DNA from: Deltaproteobacteria bacterium
GTDB taxonomy: Bacteria; Myxococcota_A; UBA796; GCA-2862545
NCBI GenBank assembly: GCA_016938035.1
Contig: JAFGVK010000036.1
Location: 1-64,000 of the forward strand
DNA: 64,000 nucleotides
Reading direction: 5' to 3'
Part shown: one piece after another, positions 26,827-34,947 of the stretch
Layout of the letters: every line of letters begins with the position of its first letter
Numbering within the stretch: position 1 is the first letter of the stretch
The notes under the pieces: generated by a model
Seen by the model: only the letters and a program-made list of their open reading frames with translations
What the model was told of the DNA's origin: nothing
The model's database searches: none
Position numbers and translations under genes: made by a program

Positions 26827-28041
26827 CTACTGGTGGTGCATGGCTTCGACGGGCCGGATCCAGGCCGCCTTGAGGCCGGGATAGAGCACCGCGAAGAACA
26901 CGATGACAAAGAGCATGATGATCGGGAGCTGCACGGTCTCGAGGGTGTAGTAGCCTCGCCAGATGGCGGGCATGGTCATCCCCACCATCGACATGCCGGC
27001 CAGGCTCCCCACGTTCAGGCCGTGGGCCTGCAGGTACCACATCGGGCCTGCGGAGAGGATCAGCCCCGCCACCAGGGCGACGGTGGCCTGGAAGAGCCCC
27101 TCCAGCATCATCATCGACAGCACCTGCAGCGGGGTGTAGCCGATCGCCTTGAGCACCCCGAACTCGCGGATGCGCTCGAAGACCGCCATCAGCATCGCGT
27201 TGAGGATCAGGATAGCGACGGCGAAGTAGACGATCAGGTACACCACCACCATCGCCGCCTGGACCCCCTCGAGCATCTGGGCCAGCATGGGGTTGAGCTC
27301 CGCCCAGGTCATCACCTGCTGGTCGGGGACCAAGGCCCGCACCTGGTCCGCGGCGGCGTTCAGCTCCAGCGCCTCGGGGCGCTGGAGGATGATCTTGTGG
27401 GCGCCCGCTGGGAGCACCATCAGCTCGCGGAAGGTGGCCTCCGGCATCAGGATCGCGGAGCGGTCCATCCCCGACGCTACCGACATCAGGATCCCCCGCA
27501 CGGTGAACAGCTCATTGGCGGTGGCCCCGTCGGAGGACTGGGACAGCACCACCACCTCGGATCCTAGCTTGAGCGAGAGGGTCCGCGCGAGGCCGCGCCC
27601 TACCACCACCCCGCGGGGATCGGCGTCATCGAGCCACTGCCCCTCCGCGAGGGCGGTGTTGAGCCTCAAGACGGTGGGGTCCCTCACCGGGTCCAGACCG
27701 AACAGTCCCACCCCCGCTGACTGCTCGCCCGACGCCGCGAGTCCCCCCGCCATCAGGCGGGGGGTGGCCGCGAAGCCCGCGTCCTCCAGGCGCTTCACCA
27801 GCGCGTCGGCCGCAGGCACCGTGGCGTAGAGCGAGGGGCGATCGAGGTAGTCCGGGGCCATGATCTGAATATCCCCCGAGTCCATCTCGGTGATGTCGTC
27901 CTCCATGTCGAGGAACATCCCTGTGATCAGCCCGGAATAGAGCAGCTCCACCACCAGGGCGAGGGTCATCGCCACGATGGTCACCGAGGAGCGGCGGTAA
28001 TTCCTCCACACGTTGCGCCAGGCCATCTTGATGATGTTCAC
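26827..28041 (-). CDS. ABC permease, FtsX/LolC-E type
   Basis: This 404-aa permease has the same plan as its downstream partner: an N-terminal helix, a periplasmic domain (about 45-260), three C-terminal helices, and the coupling motif FERIREFGVLKAIGYTPLQVL. The two are clear relatives and probably form a heterodimer. The GTG start at 28041 has AGGAG 8 nt upstream. It lies between the outer-membrane barrel gene and the second permease gene. Confidence 0.9.
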   Translation of the reverse strand: MNIIKMAWRNVWRNYRRSSVTIVAMTLALVVELLYSGLITGMFLDMEDDITEMDSGDIQIMAPDYLDRPSLYATVPAADALVKRLEDAGFAATPRLMAGGLAASGEQSAGVGLFGLDPVRDPTVLRLNTALAEGQWLDDADPRGVVVGRGLARTLSLKLGSEVVVLSQSSDGATANELFTVRGILMSVASGMDRSAILMPEATFRELMVLPAGAHKIILQRPEALELNAAADQVRALVPDQQVMTWAELNPMLAQMLEGVQAAMVVVYLIVYFAVAILILNAMLMAVFERIREFGVLKAIGYTPLQVLSMMMLEGLFQATVALVAGLILSAGPMWYLQAHGLNVGSLAGMSMVGMTMPAIWRGYYTLETVQLPIIMLFVIVFFAVLYPGLKAAWIRPVEAMHHQ

Positions 28042-28068
28042 GGTACAGTCTCCTGGTTGCGGATCCGC

Positions 28069-29424
28069 TTAGAAGTAGGTGCGGAGCTGAAGGTAGAGCG
28101 CAGAGGGGTAGAGACCGAATTCCGAGCGCACCGAGGTGGCGAGCGCCTCGTCGGAGGGCGGGATCAGGCTGGGGGCTCCGGTGGAGGGATCCAGCGCCAA
28201 CGACAGGGGCACCTCCTCGGGGCGCTGGCCCAGGCCCAGGTAGGCCCCGGCGCCCACGGTGGCGTTGTCCGCGACCGACCACGAGAGGCCGGCGACGCCC
28301 AGCCCAGAGGGGTCCTCCACGTTGGCCACCAGCGCCGCGTTGGCTGCCACCAGCGGGGTGATCTCCTGCGCCACAGAGAGCGCCGCGTAGCTGCGGCCGA
28401 GCTGCCACAGCTCCCCCCTGGCCAGCCGCTCGCTGTGGGCGTTGTCGAGGTAGTGGGAGGGCCCAGCTCCGCCAAGGGTCTGCACATAGCCCTCGGCCAT
28501 CAGGGTCGTGGTGCCGGTCGGGCGCCAGTCGGCCCCGGCGACCGCCCGGACGAACGGGTCCTCGTCGGTGGGGAGGGTGAGGGTGAGCTCACCGTGGAGG
28601 CCCACCGGCCCCACTGAGGACATGGTGCCCAGCCCCAGCACCGGCTCTCCGTGCACCGCCCCCGCGAAGCCGATCACGTCCGTCACCCCCACCGTGCCCT
28701 GTGCGGTCGCGGCCAGCACGAGGTCGTCGAGGGGCGCGCCCCCCTCGCTCCGCTCCGGCCCCACCAGGGGCGCGTCGCCCGCGTAGGCCACCGCTACGGT
28801 GATCTTGGAGCTGACGCCCGCGTAGGCGTCCACCCGCAGCGAGTCCACGCCCGGCTTGTACTCCGTGTCGATGGTGGCGGGGTGGAAGGGGTTGACCAGG
28901 TCCATGGGGGTGAAGAACATCCCGGTGCCGAACGAGATCGGCTGTCTGCCCACGCTCAGGTCGACGCGGTGGAGCGCCGCGCTCAGGGTGAGGCGGTCCA
29001 TCCGCCCCAGCGCCGTCATCCCCCCGCCGGTGTCGGGCCTCCAGCTCAGGGGCAGCGCCTCGGGGGCCGACAGCCCCGCCCCGGTGCTCATCCCGGGCAG
29101 GCCGCTGTCGGGGACCGCGGTGCCGCTGGTGAGGGCCCCGTGGGCCTCCAGTCGCAGGGCGCGCCAGCGCGCGTCGAGCTTGAGGCGGGCGCTGGCGCTC
29201 CCCATCGCCATCGGATCGGACGACAACCCCAAGGCCTGCAGGGCCTCGTCCTCGGTGAGCCCCATCGCGTCGATCAGGGGCGCGGCGTCGTCTGACAGGG
29301 TGAGCCACTGGGAGGGGAAGCTCGTCACGTAGAAGCTCTTGAGGTCCCCGTGGAGGGTGGCGCTCACCGGCGCCGCGACCGCCTGGGTGGTGGCGAGCAG
29401 CGCGATCGCGACCAGGGCGCGCAT
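28069..29424 (-). CDS. Outer-membrane beta-barrel protein of export cassette
   Basis: This 451-aa protein has a signal peptide (MRALVAIALLATTQAVAA), amphipathic strands throughout and a C-terminal aromatic ending (LQLRTYF), as expected for an outer-membrane barrel. It has motifs such as RQPISFGTGMFFTPMDLVNPF, which resemble large porin-like barrels encoded beside LolA-like proteins. It probably supplies the outer-membrane end of the cassette. It follows the LolA-like gene by 6 nt and precedes the first permease by 27 nt. Confidence 0.8.
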   Translation of the reverse strand: MRALVAIALLATTQAVAAPVSATLHGDLKSFYVTSFPSQWLTLSDDAAPLIDAMGLTEDEALQALGLSSDPMAMGSASARLKLDARWRALRLEAHGALTSGTAVPDSGLPGMSTGAGLSAPEALPLSWRPDTGGGMTALGRMDRLTLSAALHRVDLSVGRQPISFGTGMFFTPMDLVNPFHPATIDTEYKPGVDSLRVDAYAGVSSKITVAVAYAGDAPLVGPERSEGGAPLDDLVLAATAQGTVGVTDVIGFAGAVHGEPVLGLGTMSSVGPVGLHGELTLTLPTDEDPFVRAVAGADWRPTGTTTLMAEGYVQTLGGAGPSHYLDNAHSERLARGELWQLGRSYAALSVAQEITPLVAANAALVANVEDPSGLGVAGLSWSVADNATVGAGAYLGLGQRPEEVPLSLALDPSTGAPSLIPPSDEALATSVRSEFGLYPSALYLQLRTYF

Positions 29425-29430
29425 CGTCCG

Positions 29431-30198
29431 CTACCTCAGGCCCTGGAGGGTGAAGGTGCTCGCCGGGATCTCGGTGTGGAAGTCCAGCGAGATGTAGGTC
29501 ACCTTGGTGAACTCCTCCGGGCTGTCCGCTGGCACTAGGGTCATCACCGCGGGGGCCATGCGGCCGTCGAAGTCCCGGTAGTCCGAGAAGGACATGGTGC
29601 GCACCGGCGCCATCTCCTCGTCGAGGTACACGATCTCCACCGGCATGCGGTCGGGGCGCACCTTGGCGATGATCTGGCCCCACACCACCGGGGTCTCGGG
29701 CTTGGGGGTGAGGGAAATCACGTACACCCCCTCGGGGGTGTCGGCGGGGCGCCCGGTCAACGCTGCGACGAAGTCCTCGGAGAGGCGATTTTCCTTCACC
29801 AGATCGTCGTTGGAGAAGTGGGAGCCCATCCAGTTGCCGCCCATCATCCCGGCGGGGACCTTGATGGTGCGGTCCACCTTGGGGAGGTAGTTCCACATGT
29901 TGTCGTCCACCTTGAGGGTGGCGATGCCCGCGTCCTTGGCCGGCTCTAGGATGCGGATCAGGGTGCGCTCCGTCCCCTGGGACCACGACTGCATCCTCAT
30001 GGTGCGCTCGTAGCGGTTGGTCTTGACGTGCATCTCGATGACCGCCACGCTCGACTCCCCGCGGGTCACGTCGTCCGTGGACTGGAGCAGCTCCTCGATG
30101 CTCGGCTCCGCGGTTGGCGGGGTCTGGGCCCCGGCGGGGGCGCTCGCGAGAGGGGCGGCGAGGAGCAGGGCGAGCAGCGCGGCGCGGGGACGGAACAT
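29431..30198 (-). CDS. Periplasmic LolA-like outer-membrane lipoprotein-sorting protein
   Basis: This 255-aa protein has a signal peptide (to about residue 24) and the LolA-like fold of the family annotated as outer-membrane lipoprotein-sorting protein. Visible are RYERTMRMQSW, the WNYLPKVDRTIKVPAGMMGGNWMGS region, and FSDYRDFDGRMAP. It should carry a lipid or lipoprotein across the periplasm between the permeases and the barrel. It is first in the five-gene unit; ATG 30198 has GGAG 6 nt upstream. A 17-bp palindrome 36 nt before the start probably binds the divergent TetR protein. Confidence 0.88.
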   Translation of the reverse strand: MFRPRAALLALLLAAPLASAPAGAQTPPTAEPSIEELLQSTDDVTRGESSVAVIEMHVKTNRYERTMRMQSWSQGTERTLIRILEPAKDAGIATLKVDDNMWNYLPKVDRTIKVPAGMMGGNWMGSHFSNDDLVKENRLSEDFVAALTGRPADTPEGVYVISLTPKPETPVVWGQIIAKVRPDRMPVEIVYLDEEMAPVRTMSFSDYRDFDGRMAPAVMTLVPADSPEEFTKVTYISLDFHTEIPASTFTLQGLR

Positions 30199-30233
30199 CG
30201 GGCACTCCGTGGTCTGTACGCTCTGCCTAGCAT

Positions 30234-30250
30234 ACCGACCGACGGTCGGT
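30234..30250. promoter_or_regulatory. TetR operator, perfect palindrome
   Basis: ACCGACCG-A-CGGTCGGT is a perfect inverted repeat with 8-bp arms and a 1-nt centre, 36 nt upstream of the LolA-like gene. A related site lies at 30355-30371. Its size and position fit a TetR-family operator controlling the export cassette. Confidence 0.7.
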
Positions 30251-30354
30251 CAAGGGCGCCAGGCGCGCAGCGCGAGATTCTCTCCGCCAAGTGGAACGCC
30301 CGCGATGCGGTGATGAAGGCGGCATTTCCCTCCTGGCCACTGTGTGCTATTCTA

Positions 30355-30371
30355 TGTGACTGACGGTCGGT
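30355..30371. promoter_or_regulatory. Second TetR operator near tetR promoter
   Basis: TGTGACTGACGGTCGGT matches the site at 30234-30250 in 13 of 17 positions, with one good half site (CGGTCGGT). It lies 27 nt before the tetR ATG and just after a TATTCT that could be a -10 box, so it would allow self-repression. Confidence 0.65.
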
Positions 30372-30397
30372 CTGTCGCTGGGCCCACTGGGAGACGC

Positions 30398-31087
30398 ATG
30401 GCTAGGGTTGTGAAGGGAGCAGAGGCGCGCCGCGCTGAGATCCTGCAGGTCGCGCAGGGCCTGTTCATGGAGCGGGGCTACGCCGGCACCTCCATCCAGG
30501 AGATCATTGAGGCGGTGGGGATTGCAAAGGGAACATTCTACCATCACTTTCGGTCCAAGTCTGAGCTGCTCGACGCGCTGTCCAAGGAGCTCACGGCGCA
30601 CGGGATGCTGCTGGCGCTCCCGATCGTCGAGGATCCCTCCCTTCCCGCCGTGGAGAAGCTCAACCAGCTCTTCTTCCAGATCGGGGCGTGGAAGACCACG
30701 CAGCGGGAGCTGCTGGTGCAGATGCTCACCGCCATCCGCCAGCCAGAGAACGTGCTGCTGCGCCAGCGGATGGAGTCGGAGAGCGTGAGCCTCTTCGTGC
30801 CGCTGGTGGCCCAGATCATCGAGCAGGGGGTGAAGGAGGGGGTCTTCTCGGTGTTCAGCGTTGAGCAGGCGGCGCACATCCTGTTCGCGATCAGCCTGGC
30901 CACCAGCAACGCCCTGGGAGACCTGGTGCTGGCCGAGGAGCAGGGGGGCGCGCTGGAGCGGGCGGAGTGCATGGTGCGCGCCAACCACCAGGCAGTGGCC
31001 CGCATCCTGGGTGCCGAGGAGGGGACCGTCCGCCTGATGGACGAGGCGGTGGTGAGACCCTGGTTCTCTAGCGAGCCCTGCGGCTAG
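30398..31087 (+). CDS. TetR-family transcriptional regulator
   Basis: This 229-aa protein has an N-terminal helix-turn-helix (about 13-58) with the classic motifs RRAEILQVAQGLFMERGY, IIEAVGIAKGTFYHHF and KSELLDAL. A C-terminal ligand-binding domain follows. It is divergent from the export cassette, and two copies of its probable operator lie between the two start sites. It probably represses both the cassette and itself until a lipid-like or toxic ligand binds. ATG 30398 has GGGAG upstream; an open frame before it overlaps the operator and is not used. Confidence 0.93.
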   Translation: MARVVKGAEARRAEILQVAQGLFMERGYAGTSIQEIIEAVGIAKGTFYHHFRSKSELLDALSKELTAHGMLLALPIVEDPSLPAVEKLNQLFFQIGAWKTTQRELLVQMLTAIRQPENVLLRQRMESESVSLFVPLVAQIIEQGVKEGVFSVFSVEQAAHILFAISLATSNALGDLVLAEEQGGALERAECMVRANHQAVARILGAEEGTVRLMDEAVVRPWFSSEPCG

Positions 31088-31490
31088 CGGGGCGAAGGCC
31101 TCGGAGGCAGGCTCGGGCGCGGTGGACGCGGAGCGGTGGAGCCTGGGGTCCTTGGGGGAGCCCTGTCGATGATCTGCACGTCAGCGCGCAGCTCGTGGTG
31201 GGCCGTGGCGGAAAACCTCGCCGTCCTGCGGCGGCACAGCGGGCGGCTACGCATGGCGCGGGATCCCCGCTCCTCCAAGGGAGGCGTACGCGGTGTTCGC
31301 TGGCCGCCCGTCCTCCACCCTGTCCGCCGGAGGGGCGGTGCGAGGCGTCGACGACATGGGGCGCTTCATGCGGCTGACCCTGTCCGCCGGAGGGGCGGAG
31401 CGAGGGCCTAGCTGGTTCAGCCTGCTGTGACACGTGCCGCAGCGAGATGGCGTCCACCTGTCCGGTCGGCGGAGCGAGGGCCTGGTTGGT
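31088..31490. other. Intergenic with direct repeats
   Basis: There is no supported gene. The right half (31317-31505) is built from two different direct repeats, listed separately. The second of these runs into the 3' end of the reductase gene. Confidence 0.6.
31317..31398. repeat. Pair of 22-bp direct repeats
   Basis: The same 22 bp (ACCCTGTCCGCCGGAGGGGCGG is split here only by position: 31317-31338 and 31377-31398) occurs twice, 60 bp apart. The first 20 bases are ACCCTGTCCGCCGGAGGGGC. The function is unknown. Confidence 0.75.
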
Positions 31491-31505
31491 TCAGCCTGCT
31501 GTGAC
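31397..31505. repeat. Pair of 35-bp direct repeats touching a gene end
   Basis: A 35-bp unit at 31397-31431 recurs at 31471-31505 with 2 mismatches. Both begin GGAGCGAGGGCCT and end CAGCCTGCTGTGAC. The second copy includes the last codons and stop of the reductase gene (stop at 31491-31493), so the first copy looks like a partial duplication of that gene end. Confidence 0.8.
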
Positions 31506-32033
31506 GGGGCGCGCGTCGGCCCTCAGCCAGCGCCCCTGGAGCAGCCCGTCTGCGCGGGTGCGGAGCCCCGCCAGGCGCCAGGTGGAGGGGGGCAGGCCCT
31601 CAGCGAACAGGGGCACGCCCGCCCCGAGCACCTCCGGGACCAAGGTGAGCACCAGCTCGTCGAGCACCCCCTCGCGCAGGGCGTCGCGGACGGTCTCGCC
31701 CCCGTCCACGTAGACGGTCTGTGCGCCCTCCTCGGCGAGCGCGCTCAGGATCGCCGCGATCGATCCTGAGACCGGCCGCTCCCCGTGGGGGGAGGGGAGG
31801 GGGCGGCTGGTGCGCACCCGCAGCGGCAGCGCGCCGTAGGGCCACGGCTCGAACCGGTGGATCGCGTCCCAGGTGCGGCGGCCCATCACCAGGGCGTCCG
31901 CCCGCTGGAGCACCGCAGAGAAGCCCATGTCATCGAGTGGATCGACGTAACGCTCCAGGAAGGACAGGTCCTCGTCCGGGCCGGTGAGGCGCCCGTCGAG
32001 GGAGATCGCGGCGAAAGCTAGGGCGTGGATCAC
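31491..32033 (-). CDS. Dihydrofolate reductase/RibD C-terminal-type reductase
   Basis: This 180-aa cytosolic protein has the DHFR-like fold of the RibD C-terminal family, which uses NADPH. Visible are AAISLDGRLTGPDED (8-22), the LVMGRRTWDAI motif (about 48-58), VYVDGGETVRDAL (about 107-119) and LVLTLVPEVLGAGVPLF. Proteins of this size and context are usually uncharacterised YyaP/YwjB-like reductases rather than true folate enzymes. GTG 32033 has AGGAG 5 nt upstream. The last codons lie inside a duplicated 35-bp sequence. Confidence 0.88.
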   Translation of the reverse strand: MIHALAFAAISLDGRLTGPDEDLSFLERYVDPLDDMGFSAVLQRADALVMGRRTWDAIHRFEPWPYGALPLRVRTSRPLPSPHGERPVSGSIAAILSALAEEGAQTVYVDGGETVRDALREGVLDELVLTLVPEVLGAGVPLFAEGLPPSTWRLAGLRTRADGLLQGRWLRADARPVTAG

Positions 32034-32210
32034 TGGAGCTCCTGGGGGGCAGGGCGTCCCCGAGGTTAGAGAGAGGGATCACGCCCGCGGGCCTGTCCGC
32101 GGCAGACGCTGTGCCCCTTGTCGCCGGGATCGTAGATCATTTGTTCCGCTCGGTTGGCCGCAATCCCTGTGAGTCGTGCTACCGTCGGGAGACCTTTGGG
32201 GGGTGAGCCG

Positions 32211-33872
32211 ATGCAGACAGGGCTCAAGTCATCGACCTACCGCGCGCAGATCAGCCGCACCTTTGACGTGGAGGCCTGCCTGGGCCGGGGTGGATTTGGC
32301 GAGGTCTACCTGGCCAGGATGACCAGCCCCGGGGGCCTCTCGACCAGGGTGGCGCTCAAGGTGCTTCACGCCGGGCTAGACCACGGCCTGCAGGCGGTGC
32401 AGCGCCTCCGCGACGAGGGCAGGGTGCTGGCCTCGCTGGAGCACCCCGTCATACTCCAGGTGCGCGATGTCTGCGTTCTGGACGGGAAGATCGCGCTGGT
32501 CACCGAGTACGTGGAGGGGGAGGACCTCTCCACTGTGTTCCGGGCGGAGGGCGCTATCGGTCCCAGGGCGCTGGTACAGGTGGTGGCGCAGGTGGCCGCG
32601 GCGCTGGGGGAGGCGGCGGCTGCCCGCGGCCCCGGCGGAGAGCCGCTCCGGCTGGTCCACCGAGACATCAAGCCCTCCAACATCCGCCTGGGGCAGCACG
32701 GGCAGGTGAAGCTGCTGGACTTTGGCATCGCCCGCTCCGACGAGATGGAGCGTGAGGCGCGCACCGCCACCCACATGGTGATCGGGACCATGGGGTACAT
32801 GGCCCCTGAGCGCTTCCTGGACGGGAGGCCCCACCCTGCGAGCGACGTGTTCGCGCTAGGGGTGTGCTTGTGGGAGGGGCTGGCTGGCAGATCGCCGCTC
32901 AAGGCCATGGGTGCGCAGGCCTTCACCGGGCTCGCCTACTCTCCAGAGCGCTACGGCGCCTGGCTCCAGCCCGCCCTCGCGGCGCTCGGCAGGACCTGGG
33001 ACCGAGAGCTGGTCGCCGTGATCGGCGAGTGTCTGCGCTATGAGCCTGAGGACAGGCCCTCAGCGGATGAGCTCGCCCGCAGGCTGGAGCTGCTGGGCGA
33101 CGAGCTAGCGGGGCCGACCCTCGCGGCCTGGGCGCGAGCGCGGAGCTGGTCCGGCCCCCCCACAGAGGACGGTCCCTGGGTCGGGCTCTCGTTCACCGAG
33201 GGCACGCTGAGCCTCGGTGCCTCCGCGCCCGCGACACGGGGCCGCGGGCTGCTGCGCTGGGGACTGGCCCTCCTCACGGTGGGGGGGCTGGGCGGGGTGA
33301 TCGGGGTCCTCGCGGTGGGAGTCCTAGGGACCGCCGCGGTGGGGGGAGCCCTCTACGCGGGGGATCTGGCGCCCGCGCGGGCGCCCGCGATCGTTCCCGC
33401 GCCGGTGCCCGCGCCTCGTGGGCAGGCTGCCCCCCCTGTGGAGCTCCCGGTGTCGGGCGTGGCCTCTGCGGAGCCCGCTGGCTCGGCCTCTGCCCTCCTG
33501 CCTGCTGCCTCCCCCGGAGCCGAGCGGGCGGGCGATCGCGAGGGCAGCGGTGCCCCGACGGGCGAGGCCTTGTCCGGTTCGGCGCCCGACGTCCACCAGG
33601 AACAGGACCCTCACCAGGCGCGGGTCCCGTCGCAGGACCGGGGTAGCGCACAGTCCGGGCGGATGAGCCGCTTTTCGGTCGCCGGCCCTGTCCCCGCCCG
33701 CCTCCAGCGGGGGGAGGGCCGATGGGAACAGGGGCTGGTCCCGCCCGGCGTGTACCAGATCCTCGCTGACTTCGGGAGCGGCGAGCAGCTCGCGGGTGAG
33801 ATCCGCTGCGAGCCTGCCAGTCCCTGCGCGGTGCGCTGCAACCCGCTGCTGATGGGGTGCGGGGCCCCCTAG
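32211..33872 (+). CDS. Transmembrane Ser/Thr protein kinase
   Basis: This 553-aa protein has an intact kinase domain: LGRGGFGEVYLA (24-35), Lys50, HRDIKPSN (150-157) with Asp152, DFG (170-172), and GTMGYMAPE. A Gly/Ala-rich membrane segment lies near 345-375. It is followed by a long Pro/Ala-rich extracytoplasmic linker and a small C-terminal domain with three Cys residues, which may bind a periplasmic signal. ATG 32211 follows GGGTGAG. It appears monocistronic; the 292-bp element begins 55 nt after the stop. Confidence 0.93.
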   Translation: MQTGLKSSTYRAQISRTFDVEACLGRGGFGEVYLARMTSPGGLSTRVALKVLHAGLDHGLQAVQRLRDEGRVLASLEHPVILQVRDVCVLDGKIALVTEYVEGEDLSTVFRAEGAIGPRALVQVVAQVAAALGEAAAARGPGGEPLRLVHRDIKPSNIRLGQHGQVKLLDFGIARSDEMEREARTATHMVIGTMGYMAPERFLDGRPHPASDVFALGVCLWEGLAGRSPLKAMGAQAFTGLAYSPERYGAWLQPALAALGRTWDRELVAVIGECLRYEPEDRPSADELARRLELLGDELAGPTLAAWARARSWSGPPTEDGPWVGLSFTEGTLSLGASAPATRGRGLLRWGLALLTVGGLGGVIGVLAVGVLGTAAVGGALYAGDLAPARAPAIVPAPVPAPRGQAAPPVELPVSGVASAEPAGSASALLPAASPGAERAGDREGSGAPTGEALSGSAPDVHQEQDPHQARVPSQDRGSAQSGRMSRFSVAGPVPARLQRGEGRWEQGLVPPGVYQILADFGSGEQLAGEIRCEPASPCAVRCNPLLMGCGAP

Positions 33873-33927
33873 CGGCGCGCAGGGCGCTCGACGCGCCTCC
33901 CGCCGCTTCCAGACATGCGGCACCGCC

Positions 33928-34366
33928 TGACAGGAGATCCGGCCCATGCGCCCGTCCCCTGCTCACGATAGCCGTCGAATCGTACGGCGAGTCCTGTACG
34001 ATGAACAAAGCCACAATCATGAGCCACTCGTACGAACCCCCTCTGCGAGTGGCAAGGCCGCCGACGCCACGGAAGAACGCCGATGTTCGTCGCAACGCGC
34101 TACGGACGAACCAGCGTTTTGGGAGAGGCAACGCAGCGGTGGGGCTTTCTACGAGGGGCTCAATCATCGTGAGCGATCGGCTCGGGGCCAGCAGCCCCTT
34201 GCAGCCAGCGCCACGCCCGTAGACCGTCGCGGCGTGGTGCTAGTACGAACGAACCGTCGTTATCGACGCATGCCTCGCTCTTCCCACCGGGCGCTGGGGC
34301 ATGCCGAGCCTCGGGCAAGCGGGTGGTTCCACGACATGATTTGCTCGGACCGGATCTCCTGCCTGA
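33928..34366 (+). repeat. Dispersed 292-bp element, copy 2 (split by a 143-bp insertion)
   Basis: This copy has good terminal inverted repeats: TGACAGGAGATCCGGCCC on the left and, reading inward from the right, CAGGCAGGAGATCCGGTCC. After removing the inserted 143-bp element and one copy of its 4-bp duplication, its length is 292 bp, the same as the copy at 60063-60354. Alignment to copies 1 and 3 shows that the insertion broke the conserved sequence ATCATCGTGA. No target duplication of the 292-bp element itself is clear at this site. Confidence 0.8.
34020..34162 (+). mobile_element. 143-bp MITE-like element, copy A
   Basis: The element begins TGAGCCACTCGTA and ends TACGAGGGGCTCA, an imperfect terminal inverted repeat of about 13 bp. 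It is flanked by a 4-bp direct repeat ATCA (34016-34019 and 34163-34166). The two other copies of the surrounding 292-bp element have the uninterrupted sequence ATCATCGTG at this place, which proves the ends and the duplication. It is about 90 percent identical to the copy at 60460-60603. It is too short for a transposase, so movement must depend on an enzyme encoded elsewhere. Confidence 0.9.
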
Positions 34367-34947
34367 TGAGCGCGTGGCCGTCCCCTGCTGACAGGCTGTG
34401 GAGGGCTGGACGCTGGCCCTTGAGGCAGCTGGCCAGATCCGTCGTTCGAGGGGCCTCCTCGAAGGGGACCACCCGCCCACGGATCGAGCGGCCTAGCGGT
34501 AGGTGGACGGCGAGCGCGCCGATCGAGCGGACACCAGCCCATGCACAACCGACTCCCACCGACGAGGCGCCGCGGGCTCGGGCCAGCGCGACCCGTCTTG
34601 AAGCGTATGGCCATAGGACGGCGCCTCAGCGTGGCGCTGGCGCAGGCGAGCCCCGGCGTGCCGTGGTGTGAGCGCGCTGCCCCTCGCGGTGGAGGTGAAC
34701 CGGTGCGCCGCCGGGGAAAGGCAGAGGGCTCGGGCGGTCCCGGAGCGATCCTGTCCCCTCTGCGTCGCCACAGGCGAGGGCTCGCCGGGGCGGCGTCACG
34801 CAGGCCCGCCGCGCCACGGAGGCCCCTAGCCCTTCCACCGGCGCCGGGCCGAAGAGCTGGTGCTGCCCGCCTTCCTTGCGGGGAGGGCGCCTCCAACGGC
34901 CCCTCCCCGCGCGACCCGAGGCCACGGGTCTTGGCCGGAGCGCCTCC

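Larger units (their letters stand above)
33873..34947. other. Gene-free region with nested elements
   Basis: There is no supported gene. The left part holds the split 292-bp element with the 143-bp element inside. The right part (34367-34947) shows no coding bias, repeats or clear signals; open frames here run through the repeat and do not look real. Confidence 0.6.

Noticed and set aside
33946-34671. Open frame of about 240 codons through the repeat elements
   Set aside because: The frame runs across the 143-bp insertion and both element ends. Differences between element copies change amino acids as often as not, so there is no sign of selection on a protein.
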